From: Pyropia yezoensis | Lineage: Eukaryota > Rhodophyta > Bangiophyceae > Bangiales > Bangiaceae | Length of the DNA stretch: 64,000 nt | Assembly (NCBI GenBank): GCA_009829735.1 | Contig: CM020618.1 | Span: 32,092,894-32,156,893 of the forward strand | Direction: 5' to 3' | Part shown: in pieces, positions 11,601 through 22,034 of the stretch | Layout: the number at the start of each line of letters is the position of its first letter | How positions within the stretch are numbered: position 1 is the stretch's first letter | Notes under the pieces: generated by a model | The model's input: the letters and a program-made list of their open reading frames with translations, nothing else | Told to the model about the DNA's origin: nothing | Database searches by the model: none | Position numbers and translations under genes: made by a program

Positions 11601-11700
11601 CGCTCGTGGCGCAGTGGTAGTTCGTGTCTGGTGCACTCGTGCGACTTGCCGCGGACGGGGATCGAGTCCACTCAAATTGGTGTCGCCCTTCAACTTGCCT
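11601..11700 (+). mobile_element. tRNA-derived SINE-like head with RNA polymerase III boxes
   Basis: TGGCGCAGTGG at 11607-11617 fits an A box and GGATCGAGTCC at 11659-11669 fits a B box. They are 52 bases apart start to start, against about 44 in an ordinary short-arm tRNA. The acceptor ends do not pair, the T stem has mismatches, and no anticodon arm can be drawn. It is therefore not a functional tRNA gene. The pattern is that of a tRNA-derived SINE head or a decayed tRNA. Confidence 0.5.
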
Positions 11701-11796
11701 TGGCTGAGGCTTACAGCTGATCCGATCGAGCGTCGGATGGGACCCCACCCCCCATGACCCCCTTCCCGGGGGGGGGTCCCCCCGGGAGTGTGTGGT

Positions 11797-11925
11797 AATG
11801 GAGATATTGTGTACGTGACAATCCGAAGACGCAACCGATTGTCTGAGCCGGGCAATGGGGATTGTGTGTACGTGACAATCCGACGACGCACCCGATTGTC
11901 TCAGCCGGGCAATGGAGATTGTGAG
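11797..11925 (+). repeat. 57-bp direct tandem repeat, 2.3 copies
   Basis: Unit 1 is 11797-11853 and unit 2 is 11854-11910, with only a few substitutions and no length change. A third, partial unit starts at 11911. The repeat begins about 100 bp after the SINE-like head and may be its tail. A perfect-looking C/G hairpin (about 11762-11787) lies between head and repeat. Confidence 0.8.
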
Positions 11926-12529
11926 CGTCAGGGCAGGGAGCGACATGTACATGCACAGAGAAGTACGACAGGCGGGCCCTCGGTGGGCCCTCGGCGAGGT
12001 GACTGGGAGCCAGTAAGGACGCGGGTTAGTGTGTGGCCACCGCGGGGGCGGCGCCGGGGCTGGCCCCCGGCGAGGCGTTTGGCCGTGCCGCCGCCGACGC
12101 GCACACGTTTGCAATTGTCACCCTCTGGCGGGGCGCCCAGTGGGCGGCCGCCACCGCCGCCGCCGCCGCCGGCGACGCCGAGGAGGAGGCCGAGGTGGAG
12201 GTCGAGGTGGTGGCCGCCGCCGCGGCGGCAGCGTCCGCGTCGGCGGTGGCGGCAGCGTCCACAGCGGCAACAGCGTCTGTGGCGGCGTCGGCGGCCGCCG
12301 CCGCGACGGCCGCGGCGGACCTGGCGATCACTGGCCGGGTGTACGGTGACTTTTTCGCCCGAACCCCTAACCCTCACCGCCGGCGCGGTGCTGGTCACCT
12401 CCTTTCCCCCGGTGGGGTGTCCCGCGTGGACGGCGGCGGCGGCGGTGGGGACGGTGGCGGTGCCGCGCCGGCGGTCGCGCGCGCGGCGGCGGTGGGGGCG
12501 GCGTACGCGGCGCTGGAGGTGGTGCTGGC
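11926..12529. other. Low-complexity GCC/GGC-rich stretch
   Basis: Mostly Ala/Gly/Val-coding triplet-like repeats, open in several frames. No supported gene. It runs directly into the DXS fragment without a clear boundary. Confidence 0.4.
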
Positions 12530-12755
12530 ATTGCCGCCAAGGTGGACGAGTACGCACGGGGTATCGTGTCGCCCGGTGGGGGGGGCACCCTGTTTGAGGA
12601 GCTCGGGTTTTACTACATTGGCCCCATTGACGGACACAACCTGGACACCCTCATCCCCATCCTGGAGAATGTGCGGGACCTGCCGGGCAACAAGCAGGTC
12701 ATGCTTCACGTAGAAGAAGGGCCGCGGCTACGCCCCCGCCACAGATGGCCGCGAG
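12530..12755 (+). pseudogene. dxs: 1-deoxy-D-xylulose-5-phosphate synthase (DXS) fragment
   Basis: DXS condenses pyruvate and glyceraldehyde-3-phosphate, the first step of plastid isoprenoid synthesis. About 60 codons match the region around [14 protein letters not shown] and [10 protein letters not shown], which lies between the thiamine-binding and transketolase-like parts. The frame is lost near 12712; in the next frame the following [10 protein letters not shown]-like piece can be read, so a short indel is present. A stop follows about 25 codons later. The true enzyme is over 600 residues, and neither the N-terminal thiamine-binding part nor the C-terminal two thirds is present. There is no splice acceptor at the left edge. 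This looks like a relic or captured fragment rather than an exon. Confidence 0.75.
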
Positions 12756-13187
12756 TCGTGCAACCTTGCACGCACGATTGCACGTTTTTCATGACATTGT
12801 CCAGATGACCAAAGTCAATAATTGGCTCGGGAAGCGCCGGCGAGAAAAGACTCTTCACACACACCTCGACAGGGTCGTTCGCATGCTTCTCATAAAAAAA
12901 AGGGGTTTCGCCGGCGCTTCCCCTTCTGGGGGGGTCCGTAGCGGGGCAAACGTGCAGTGCATGAATGAGTAAAAGGGCGTTCTGGGGCCCTTGTGGAAGT
13001 GCATGTGCAACGCTTCGCGCACGCCGTTGCACGTCGAATCGGCCGTCTGTAAGGTACACGGTTTAAGCCCCGCTGCGCTGGTGCGACCGGTGACCGTCAT
13101 CCATGTCCATGCTGATCTAGACGCGAGAGCTCGTTTGGCAAGTCGACGGGCTGCCGCTCACGCCCATTCAAAGCACCCTTTCCTTAG
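12756..13187. other. Non-coding interval with an inverted repeat
   Basis: Less GC-biased than its surroundings. A 15-bp perfect inverted repeat (GGGAAGCGCCGGCGA) lies at 12829-12843 and 12908-12922, separated by 64 bases. A splice acceptor-like CCCTTTCCTTAG ends at 13187, just before the lectin-domain ORF. No upstream exon carrying the missing start of the vWA domain could be identified. Confidence 0.45.
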
Positions 13188-15056
13188 GGGCGACTGATGG
13201 TACCCGCTACCGACACTCGCATAAAGGCGCTCAAGAAGGCGCTCAATGAAGTCAAGCCGTCGGGGCCGCTCAACGTGGCGGCCACCATGCGGGCCGCGTT
13301 TGAGCTTCTTCGGCGGTCTGCGGCAGAGAGCGACGGGCGAGCTTCCGCCGGCTGCTCGCGGGTGGTCATCTGGATCACAGGCGGAGAGGACGCGTGCTAT
13401 AAGCGCCCTTCTTGTCAGCCGAGCGCCACACCCGGTGCGTGCACGTGCACGCAAGACGTGTTGTCAGAGCTTGAAAGGCAGCAGACTGCCCTCTCCCCTG
13501 ACAACGCGGGCGGCCGACCCCCGGCCATGGTCGCGACGCTGACGGTTGGGGACCTCGTCGACGACTCCCGGGCTAGGCAAATGGCATGCTCGTCATCCGG
13601 GGGCGTCTGGGCCCGTGCTGCTTCCTCTGACTTGTCGGGGCAGGACAAGGCGAGCTCCACGGACTTGACTGGTTACTATCGTATGCTGTCGGCCGGACGG
13701 TGGTCGCCGCTCGAAGAGACGGAGGTGGTCTTTTCGCGCCTGTACGAAGGGAAAAGCGGCCTGGGTCAAATGACCACAGCCACCATCCCCGTGTTTTCGC
13801 GCTTTTCCAAGCGCGTCCTCGGGGTGGCAGGCGCCGACATCCCCATCTCGCGTCTCACTGACGCTGCGCCAGGCTCCACTATGGACGCTATCCAGGCCGA
13901 GGTGGCCAGTCGGGCGCCTTCCTGTAGGTCAGGCGGGGACCTCTTCAAGATTGTCTCGCCTTGCGAGATCCAGAGGCTCCGCGGGCTGCCAGCCGCGTGC
14001 GTGCCCGCTCGACCGCCGTCGACGGTACGCTGCTTTAGCCGCGTTGCGACAGGTAAGGATCTGTACGTCGCACCTCCTGAGACGTCCGCGTGGCGCTCCT
14101 ATGATGAGGCCAACAACTATTGCAGGACGCTCGGCGCCGGTGGCAGCCTCGCACCAGTCACTTCCAACCTTCTCAATGAGCTGCTGACGCCCCTCTCGGG
14201 GGTGGACGGATCGTGGGTAGGCGTTCGTCGGGCCGTAGGCTCCTCTGCTGCGGGAGAGTGGGTGACCCCAGCGGGCGCGGCCGTCCTGTACAACTCGTGG
14301 TCGGTGGCGTCGCGGCAGGAAGATTGCGTCGCGATTGATCGGCGGGGCCTGCGAAACAACTGGACTGCCCGAAAGTGTGATCTCAAGCTGCCCTTCATCT
14401 GCTTGGTTCCGGACATGGCCGCCGCCGCGTGTGGCGCAGGGGGGGTAGTGGACCTTGATGCAAGGGCAGCCAACCGCTCCAACCCCCTCTTGGCCACAGG
14501 TGAGTGTGCGGCCGGCGTGGGGGCGCCCACCTGTGACGACCGGCCACCGGTCGTCAACACCAAGCCCCTCTGTCCCGTACAGCTGGAGTCGGGTGGCGAC
14601 ACCTGTGACAACACGTGCTGCGAAGGCTGCAAGTGCCTCATTGTGCAGGCCTCTGCCGGGGCGGGCCTCGCCACCGGCGCGGTTGTCGGTATTGTTGTTG
14701 GGGTGCTCATCCTCGTTGTGCTTGTGATCGGGGGCTTTTGGCTGTGGCGTCGCCGGCGGGACCTGCGTAGCGTCGTCGAAGACGACGCAAGTGAGAGTGG
14801 CGACGAGTACTACGTCATGCGCCGCAGTGATGAGGAGTTTGGCAAGGACGTTGGCGGAGGCACCGACGACGGGGTGCCGCCGGGGGCTGGGGCCGCTGGC
14901 GACCGGAGGGGGGGGGGAAGAGAGGACGTGTCGGATGCAGAGGCTGTCTACCGTGGCCGCCAGCTGGAGCACGCCACGCAGCCAGAGGATGTCCTCGGCA
15001 CACGCGTGTGGAGCTGGTCGCCCGGCGCTTTCTTTTCCCCGCGGCGAACGTCTTAG
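13188..15056 (+). CDS. vWA / Cache-like / C-type lectin single-pass membrane protein (5' end uncertain)
   Basis: Counting from the ATG at 13197 gives 619 residues. Residues 1-135 look like the back part of a von Willebrand A domain, including the strand ending in Trp-Ile-Thr-Gly-Gly-Glu-Asp. Residues 155-225 resemble the Cache/VGCC part of calcium-channel alpha2-delta proteins. Residues 285-403 are a C-type lectin-like domain with the WVGV core and the paired Cys at the end (N-N-W ... C ... P-F-I-C). A Cys-rich knot (459-480), a transmembrane helix (about 486-516) with Arg/Lys stop-transfer, and an acidic cytoplasmic tail follow. The MIDAS DxSxS and a signal peptide are missing. A polypyrimidine tract and AG at 13186-13187 suggest an upstream exon. 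A possible ATTAAA signal lies about 80 bp past the stop. Probably a cell-surface receptor or adhesin; the ligand is unknown. Confidence 0.8.
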   Translation, partial: GRLMVPATDTRIKALKKALNEVKPSGPLNVAATMRAAFELLRRSAAESDGRASAGCSRVVIWITGGEDACYKRPSCQPSATPGACTCTQDVLSELERQQTALSPDNAGGRPPAMVATLTVGDLVDDSRARQMACSSSGGVWARAASSDLSGQDKASSTDLTGYYRMLSAGRWSPLEETEVVFSRLYEGKSGLGQMTTATIPVFSRFSKRVLGVAGADIPISRLTDAAPGSTMDAIQAEVASRAPSCRSGGDLFKIVSPCEIQRLRGLPAACVPARPPSTVRCFSRVATGKDLYVAPPETSAWRSYDEANNYCRTLGAGGSLAPVTSNLLNELLTPLSGVDGSWVGVRRAVGSSAAGEWVTPAGAAVLYNSWSVASRQEDCVAIDRRGLRNNWTARKCDLKLPFICLVPDMAAAACGAGGVVDLDARAANRSNPLLATGECAAGVGAPTCDDRPPVVNTKPLCPVQLESGGDTCDNTCCEGCKCLIVQASAGAGLATGAVVGIVVGVLILVVLVIGGFWLWRRRRDLRSVVEDDASESGDEYYVMRRSDEEFGKDVGGGTDDGVPPGAGAAGDRRGGGREDVSDAEAVYRGRQLEHATQPEDVLGTRVWSWSPGAFFSPRRTS

Positions 15057-15387
15057 CGTGACCCTTTGCGTGACCGAGTGTGTAGGAACAGGCCGCGTCG
15101 GCTACGTGCTATGCCTTTGGCGGGTCCGAGCTCGATCATTAAAAGAGGTCTCGCTGCAGCGCCTGCACGAGCAAAAGATACCGCCGAGCAGAGAGGAAAG
15201 GCAAGCAGCGCGCGTGTGAAGCGGGACAGGTGGTGCCCCCCCGGATGTCCTGGATAGGCGGCGGTCGAAAGCGACAGCACCTCCCCCTCCCGCATACCCG
15301 CCTTCCATCCATTCAGGGGTCAACGCCTACGGTCTCGCGGCTGCCGCGCCGCCACCACCCCCAGCTGGTACCGCATGACTCGCTCCA
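15057..15387. other. Intergenic, convergent gene ends
   Basis: Lies between the stop of the lectin-domain gene and the stop of the minus-strand Ala-rich gene. It contains a possible ATTAAA polyadenylation signal near 15137 and otherwise nothing recognisable. Confidence 0.4.
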
Positions 15388-18300
15388 CTACCCCCACCCC
15401 CTCATCCTCACCCCCGCCGTCCCCGCAACCGCGACCGCTGCCGCCGTCGCCGTTGCCGCCGTTGCCGCCGCCGCCGCCGCCACTGACGCCGCAGTTGACG
15501 CCGTCGCCCTCATCCGTCCCCCCCCCCCCCCCGCAGCCGCGACAGCGGCGGCGTCGGCCGCCCGACCCACATCTATCACCGACGCCACCTCCGCTGCCAC
15601 CCTCGCATGGGAGGCGGCGAGCCTCCCCCCACGCCTCGGCTGCTGCCCCCCCCCCGAGGTGGCCAGCTCCACCGCGGCCGCCGCCGCGGCCGCCGCCCAT
15701 CGGCGGCTCCCGTGGCGGAGGGCGGCGGCAAGCGACGCGGGCGGAGGGGGGTAGCCGGCGCCGTCGCCGCGCATGGTGGCGACGGCCTCTGCCACTGCCG
15801 CACGCGCAGGCATCCCCGTCCCGTCACTACCACCGCTGGCACCCCCACCGCCGCCACCACCGCCACCCCCACCGGCAGTGCCGCCACCGTCCGTGGCGGT
15901 GGCCGCGGCCGCGGCAGCGACGGCATCGCGACCGCGGGCCGCCGCGGCAGCGGCGGCGGCGGCGGCGGTCACGCCGGGGGGGACCCCCCCACGACGCGCC
16001 GACGCGGCAGCCCCCGGTCGGACGGCCCCCCCCACCGCCGCGATGGCCAGCAGTGCCGTCAGCGCGCCAGCTGCGAGTGGAGGCGACGGCAGGGCGGCAG
16101 CCCCCCCCCCCCCCCCGCCTCTGCTTTCACCCCCCCGGCCCAGACGCGCCATTGCCGCAGCAAGCACCTCCGCCGCCGCCCGCACGCACGGGTGCCCCGG
16201 CGGGTGGCGCGCAGCGGCCGCGTGCGCCGCCGCGTCGGCCACCCACTGCACCGCCAGGGCGGCGACCGACCGCGGGGCGGCAGCGAGGCCACCGCCGCCG
16301 CCCGCCGATGCTGACGCCGACACCGCCGCCGCCGCCGCCGCCACCCGTGGCGGCACTGCACACGCACGGCCGGGGGGGGCGGAAGACAGGCCCAGGCGCA
16401 GAGCGGTCAGCAGCGGCACGACGGCGGGGGGGTGGCGCGCCGCCAGGGGGACCACCGCCCCGTCGTCGGGCGGGACCGCCATGGCGGCCAACCACAGCAG
16501 GCGGCCGGGCGCGTCGGCACAGCAGGGTGAAGGGAGGTGGGGGGAGGAGGAGGGGGCCGCCCCACCCCCGTCGAGGTCACTGCCGCCACCGCCGCAGGAG
16601 TCGCCGTCGACTGATCCAAGAGGTATACCCGCGACAAGGTCGGCCGCCTTGGCCGCGGCGACCGGACCGGGCGCCCTTTGACCCCCCCCCCCATCCCGGT
16701 CCGTCGCGTGGTCCAACCCATCCACCAGCGCTCGGTAGACGCGCACGTCCGCCACCGCGGCGGCCACCACCGCGATGGCTGCGGTCCCTCCGCCCCAGTG
16801 CCTCGCCGTCTGCCGCCTGGCAAGCTCCCCCACAGCAGCAGGGCTTTCTTGCGCTCCACCCCCACCCACCCCGAACCCCCCCCTCCCACACAAAACACAC
16901 GCCGCGCGCACTGCTGCCGTCCGCACCGCTGCGGACGCGGCCACTGCTACCACCCGCGCGGGTGCGTCGAGACGCGCCCACGCCCCCCCAGCCGAACCGC
17001 CTCCCCTGGCCAGGTCGGTCACGAGCCCGGCGGCCAGGGGACGCGGCAACGCACCGCCACCGCCGCCGTCACCGTCAGACGCGGCCGCCGAGGCGGCCAG
17101 CAGCGCGGACGCGGCGGAGCCGACCGCATCGGCAGCGGGGCCCCCAGCGGGGGGGGGAGCGCCAACCGCTGGGGTGAGCGCGCCAACCGCGGCCGAGACG
17201 ACAGGGGCGGGCAGTGGAGGTGGCGCCGGCAGGCCGAACCCATCGGACGCTCGCACCGAGGCCGCCAGGTGGCACGCCGCGGCGGCAAGGCCCGCCTCCC
17301 CGACGGTGGCGACCCACGCCGTGGCCGCCGGGGTGGGGGTCTCGCCGTCCGCGCCTGCCGACGCTACTGGGGCCACAGACGCCAACGCAAGCGGAAGCAC
17401 GCCCGCCGCACCGCCCGCGAGGGGAGGAGCGGGCGGGCGCACCACCGCGGCAACGAGACGGCACACCCAACCTGCCGCACGGTCGGCCACACCAGCGTCG
17501 GCCAGTGCGGGAGCAACACCCCCCGCCGCCGTTGCCGGCACCTCAGGCGCCGTCGGCTGCACGTACGCAAGCGCCGCCGCCACGAGCGCAGACGCAGTGG
17601 TCGGGTGGGCGAGCGCCCCCATCGTGGGCGATTCCCCCCCGCCACGGCTCCCCCATGCTGCATCGCCAACCGCCACCCGGCCGAGGGCGGCAGGCAGGTG
17701 CGGGGCGGCAGCCACCGCCGCTGCTACAGACGGCGCCGCCCGTGTGGCGGCAGTGGCAGTGGCCAGTGCAGCCGCCAGGGATAGGGGGGGAAGGGGGGGC
17801 CGGATGGCACCGCCGGTCGGCGCGGCGGGGGCGCCAGCTGCGCCCAGGGCGGTCAACGCGCCGGCGACCGCCGCCGCGTCTGGGGTGGCGCCGGCCGCCC
17901 AGCGCAATAGGGGCCCTCGCCCTCCACCACCGACACCGTCCTCTTCGTCAGACGAGGAAGGCGACAGCGGGTGGCGTGGGAGGTGCGGGGAAGCGGCACG
18001 TCTGGGCGGCATGCGTGCGCAAGAAGCGACGCCCCACGGGTCGGCCGTCGCCATGGCCACCAGCGATCGGGAACCAGGGCGGCCCGACACGGTACCGCCA
18101 CCGAAGCTACCCTTCCCCGCAGCCACTGTATCCGCAACGGCAGCACAGATGAGAGACGCGCTGCGCGCGGCTGCGAGGTCGGGCCCGAATGGCGACGAAA
18201 CACCATCGAGGGCGTCGGCCGCATCGCCCCCAGCGGCGGCAGGGCGAGCGCCACGCCGGCGTCGCCGTGGGGTGGCGCCGCTAACCTGCGCCACGCCTGG

Positions 18301-18535
18301 TGGCGACCGTAAGGGCGCCTCGCGGGCGGGGCCCGCGCCGCCGTCGTCGCTCACCAGTTGCCCGTGGCCGTCACAGTGTCCGCCGCGGCGGCGGACGCCG
18401 ACCAAGACGACCTCGTCGTCTGTGCTGCTGCCATCAACCACCGCCGAGCGGGGCCGGCCGCCGCGCAGGTTGCCGGGCGCGCTCTCCCCACCGGCCGTGT
18501 CTGCGCCAGACGCCACCGACTCGAACTCCCACGAA
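15388..18535 (-). CDS. Large Ala/Gly-rich protein of unknown function (5' end incomplete)
   Basis: Frame of about 1,050 codons with no recognised family. The first 120 residues are charged and contain a DDEVVLVGV-like segment that resembles a SUMO-interacting motif. A Ser/Asp/Glu patch near residue 190 resembles a casein kinase II site. The rest is long Ala-rich helical stretches broken by Gly/Pro loops, which could be helical (HEAT-like) repeats. The frame begins with a GTG and has a TGA just upstream. A pyrimidine-rich tract ending in TTAG at 18536-18540 (minus strand) suggests that the frame continues from an upstream exon I could not place. Long opposite-strand frames also exist here because of composition, so the gene call is moderate. 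Confidence 0.5.
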
Positions 18536-19483
18536 CTAACTCAAGGGGCGAAGGGGGGAGGTCAGAATCGGAGGATGGGGTGGCCGAGACGCTCGCGACG
18601 GCGGTGCGGCGCAGCCGCTGCAGCGGCCGCCGCCGCCGCCGCAGGGATGGTGATGGAGAATCCGAACCCCGGCCGGGGACGGGTGTATCCCCTCCCGACG
18701 ACGAGCAGCTCGCCCCACCAAGAGAGCGAGCAGAAGATGATGAATAGACAGGGCAAGAGGGGTGGTGAAAGAAGCATGACCATCGACCAGCGGCCGAGGC
18801 CGGCGGCCTCAGGTCGCCCGCCGGCGACGCGGGCTGCTGCAGAAGCCTGCCGGCACCGGCGAATGGCCACGTCAGCGACGTCGTTGGCCGAGTGACCACA
18901 ATCATTGGATGATGCCGCTGCATCGAGAGGGGGTGTCACAAGACACCCCTGATCCGAGCCGTTTTGCGGTTGAACGTGCTCCTGCCTGCGTTCGCCGGGA
19001 TCTCCCTGGCCAGCCGCCCCGCCGTCTGTGACCCAGTCTGCGGCACCGGCACCGGCACCGGCACCGCCGCCGCTGCCGCCGCCGCCGCCACCGCCGCCAC
19101 CGCCGCCGCCGCCGCTGATGCAGCAGCGGCTGCAAGTTGTCGGAGCGGGGGGGGTGGTGGTGGGGGATGGAGCCTGATGTTGTCAACGATTGGGCGAGGG
19201 ACAATGAAGGGGGACGCGGCTAGAAGCGGCGTTCGAGGGAGGGGCGCGGGGGAGGTGGCTAGGGAAGGGAGGGGGGGGGGGCGGTCGGCGGCAGAGTCGA
19301 CGGGTGGGCTGGCAAGAGGGCGGGGGAGCGCGTGGGAGGGGGCCTGGAAGGGGGGGGGGCGGCGCTGCCCGTCTTGCGCACCCCTCAGTCGCCACCTACT
19401 GACCGTGGCGTGCCCCCTTCCCAACCCCATCTTGTCCTTCCCCCCCCTTCTGGCGAGATGCGGTGGCATGGCCCGGCCAGGAG
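18536..19483. other. Low-complexity spacer, possible 5' exon region
   Basis: May hold the first exon of the Ala-rich gene to its left, but no confident exon is visible. It contains a GGCACC hexanucleotide repeat (about 19040-19066) running into GCC repeats, and G-rich tracts at 19270-19360. Confidence 0.35.
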
Positions 19484-19861
19484 ATGCTGCGGCGTGGCCC
19501 TTCAAGGCGCACACCCCTGCGGGTGCCTGACAGCGCGCGGGCCCTCCGGCGAGTTGCGGTGAGTGCGGCACGCGGCGTGGGGGGCGGCCCGACGGCGGGG
19601 CGGCCAGCGTCCCCGCTGACGTCGACACCCGGCCCGCCCCCCTCCCCCGTGCCTTTCTCTCCCGGCGGGTGGTGCTCGTTGCCCGTTGTGCTCACCTGTC
19701 GGGGGCGGCTTCCGCCCGCGGCGGCGGCAGCGAGCACACACACCACCCCGGCCAGCGCGCTCGGCGGTCACGGCGTTGTGCGTCTTTCGCGCACCTTGGT
19801 GCCAGCCGCCGCGGCTGGCGTCGCCCCGCTGCTAGACGTGCCTCGGATGCCACAAGCTGGT

Positions 19862-19892
<31 letters not shown>

Positions 19893-20782
19893 GCACCACC
19901 GCTGCCGCTGCCGTTGGTGGGGTTGTGTATGCTGGCTCTGTTGCGCCTGCGCCCTTGCCGACCGCCGTGGTCGGTGGGGTCGTCTTTGCTGGGAATGTTG
20001 GAGCCGCCGCTGGGGCGACCGAAGCGGTTGGGGATGTGTTCTTTGTTGGCTCCGTCCCAGCGCCTGCCCCAGGCGTGACAGCAGCTGCTGTCGTGCCTGG
20101 TGGCCGTCTACCCAGGGGGGGACATGCCGCCGTGCCCCATCCAGGTCGGACGCCATGGATGGGTGGCGCTGCCGTCGTGGCTGCCCCATCTGCCACCAGC
20201 GCGGTCAGTGGGGTTGACTTTGGTGACCCTCTCGAGCCTGCTGCAGCAGCCGCTGCTGAGACGACCGACGCGGCGGGTGTCGTCGCTTCGGCTGGCTCTG
20301 CCACAGCTGCTTCTACGGTGTCGGCTGTCCGTCGTTTTGGGGGGACTCTGGCCTGTGGGCCTCGCAAAGCTGGGACGCCACGGACTGGAAGCGCTGCCGC
20401 CCTGGCGGCCCCCTCTGAGACGACTGTGGTTGGTGAGGTTGCCTGTGCTGAGTCTGTTCCAGGTGCTGCTGCGGTACTCCGTGGGCGTCCATCCTGGAGG
20501 GTCATTGCCGTCTTGCCCCGCAGAGCTGGGGCGGCACCGGCGCGAGCTGCGCTGCCTTTTGCAGCGGTTGGAGCAGCGAGAACGGCGGTTGAGGCGTCGT
20601 CGCCTGGTAACCACCGGGTCGGGCGGTTCTGCTGCACTGAGTGTGGGCAGCGCGTCACCGCTCCCCATCACGGGCCTTCCCACTGGCGGGCGGCCCATCC
20701 CAACGTGCCCCTCCCCGCGGGTGGGCTTCGCGTTACGCTGACGGCGCTCTTCTCCCGCGGCCGTCGCAGCAGCCGTCGGTAG
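19484..20782 (+). CDS. Ala-rich protein with degenerate internal repeats and a C-terminal C2H2 zinc finger
   Basis: About 430 residues from the first in-frame ATG (19484); a GTG lies 7 codons earlier. The middle part (about residues 140-350) holds five or more degenerate copies of a unit built around V-G-G-V-V-x-A-G-x-V followed by an Ala/Pro linker, at roughly 30-55 residue spacing. Near the C-terminus is one canonical C2H2 finger, C-x2-C-x12-H-x4-H, followed by a basic tail. The finger supports this frame over the overlapping open frames. It may be a nucleic-acid-binding protein. The repeat family is not one I recognise. Confidence 0.5.
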
Positions 20783-21608
20783 CAGCAGACGGACCGCTGG
20801 CAACGCGTGCGGGTGCAGGCAACGTTTTGGGCGACGGGTGGGGTGGCGACGGGCACGCCGGCTGTCGCTGTGCAGCGGGGAGGGAGCAGCGGCGGGCGTT
20901 TTGGACTGCTCATCACGGCCGCGGTTGTGGCGGTACCAGTTCACGGAAGGGCGTCAGCCATCTGGTGCAGGTCCGTGATGGTGCACGCGGTATTTTTATG
21001 GACTCGGGTCTCCCATCACATCTTCGACGGTGACGTTATGTGGTCGTGGTCGGTGGCAGCAGAGTGGCGGGCAGGAGTGGTGCGGGCAGCAGTGACCCGG
21101 GGGCCGTGCGGGGCATTCGGCGGAGGGGGGGCCGGTGGCGTTGGGTTACGGTCGTGGCGGGGGGGCGCCCCCGGTCGACAGAGCGGAGGAGCGGCGACGG
21201 TTGGGGAGCGGGGCGCGGAAGGTGCGGTCGGTCCGTCGCTCCTTTTCTTCCCGCCAAACCGCGCCACGACGTGCTGCCAATGGGTGCTGGGCCGGTCCGC
21301 GGTGGAGTCCATGGGGAAGGGGAACACCAGCGGCCACCGTTTGGGAGCACCATGAACCTTTTTGAAGTGTATGCGCTTGTGTTGGTTTTGTGACCGCCTC
21401 GCAGGCGTGGGCCCAGCGTCACTCGATGGAGTTGGGGACCGCTGCCGTTTTGTTGACGCTTTGTTTGCAAGGAAGCCGCACTCACGAGCTCATGACTTGG
21501 CTGCTGCCGCACGAAGCGGTCGTATGCACGTTAGAGGACGCTGCTTTCGGGCGTGCTCACGGTCCACGGGGCTGACTACCGCCGGGCATCCTGGGCACGC
21601 GCGGAGCT

Positions 21609-21643
<35 letters not shown>

Positions 21644-22034
21644 GGGGGGGGGACGGTCGTGCCACCGCACGGCCCCCTGCTGCGGCGCTTTGGCTCCCAG
21701 AGGCGGGCGGTGCGTCCCTCCGTTGCGGTCGGCGCCACAGCGGTGCCGCCGCCCCGGCGCTGCCGCAGCCGCAGCGCGTCGACCTGGGGGGCAGGGCGGA
21801 TGGGGGACGCGGCCCACGGGGTCAATGGCCACTAGCGCGGGCACGGCGCGGCGCCGGACATCCGCGCGCCTCGCCTGGTGGTCGGCGGCCAGACGCCCCC
21901 CGACCCGCGCCCCAGGCCGCTCCCTCTCCCCGCTCGACTTGCCAACAGGGTGGCGAGCCGCGGCCGCGGCGCCGCCGCCCTCTCCCCTCACAACCCCCCC
22001 CCCCCCCCACCTCCCGCGCCCGCTCCCCATCCCA
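20783..22034. other. Spacer with a 33-base G homopolymer
   Basis: No recognisable gene. An uninterrupted run of 33 G occupies 21610-21642, followed after one A by nine more G. A short low-GC island lies at 21340-21560. The right end holds C runs just downstream of the asparaginase stop. Confidence 0.45.

Noticed and set aside
11601-11690. Possible intron-containing or circularly permuted tRNA gene
   Set aside because: Acceptor halves do not pair in either order and no anticodon loop is visible; a SINE-like head is the better reading.
15375-18895. Long plus-strand frames of 600 and 706 codons opposite the Ala-rich gene
   Set aside because: They are Pro/Ala/Arg/Thr strings produced by GC-rich composition; no motif, and the minus-strand frame is longer with better protein character.
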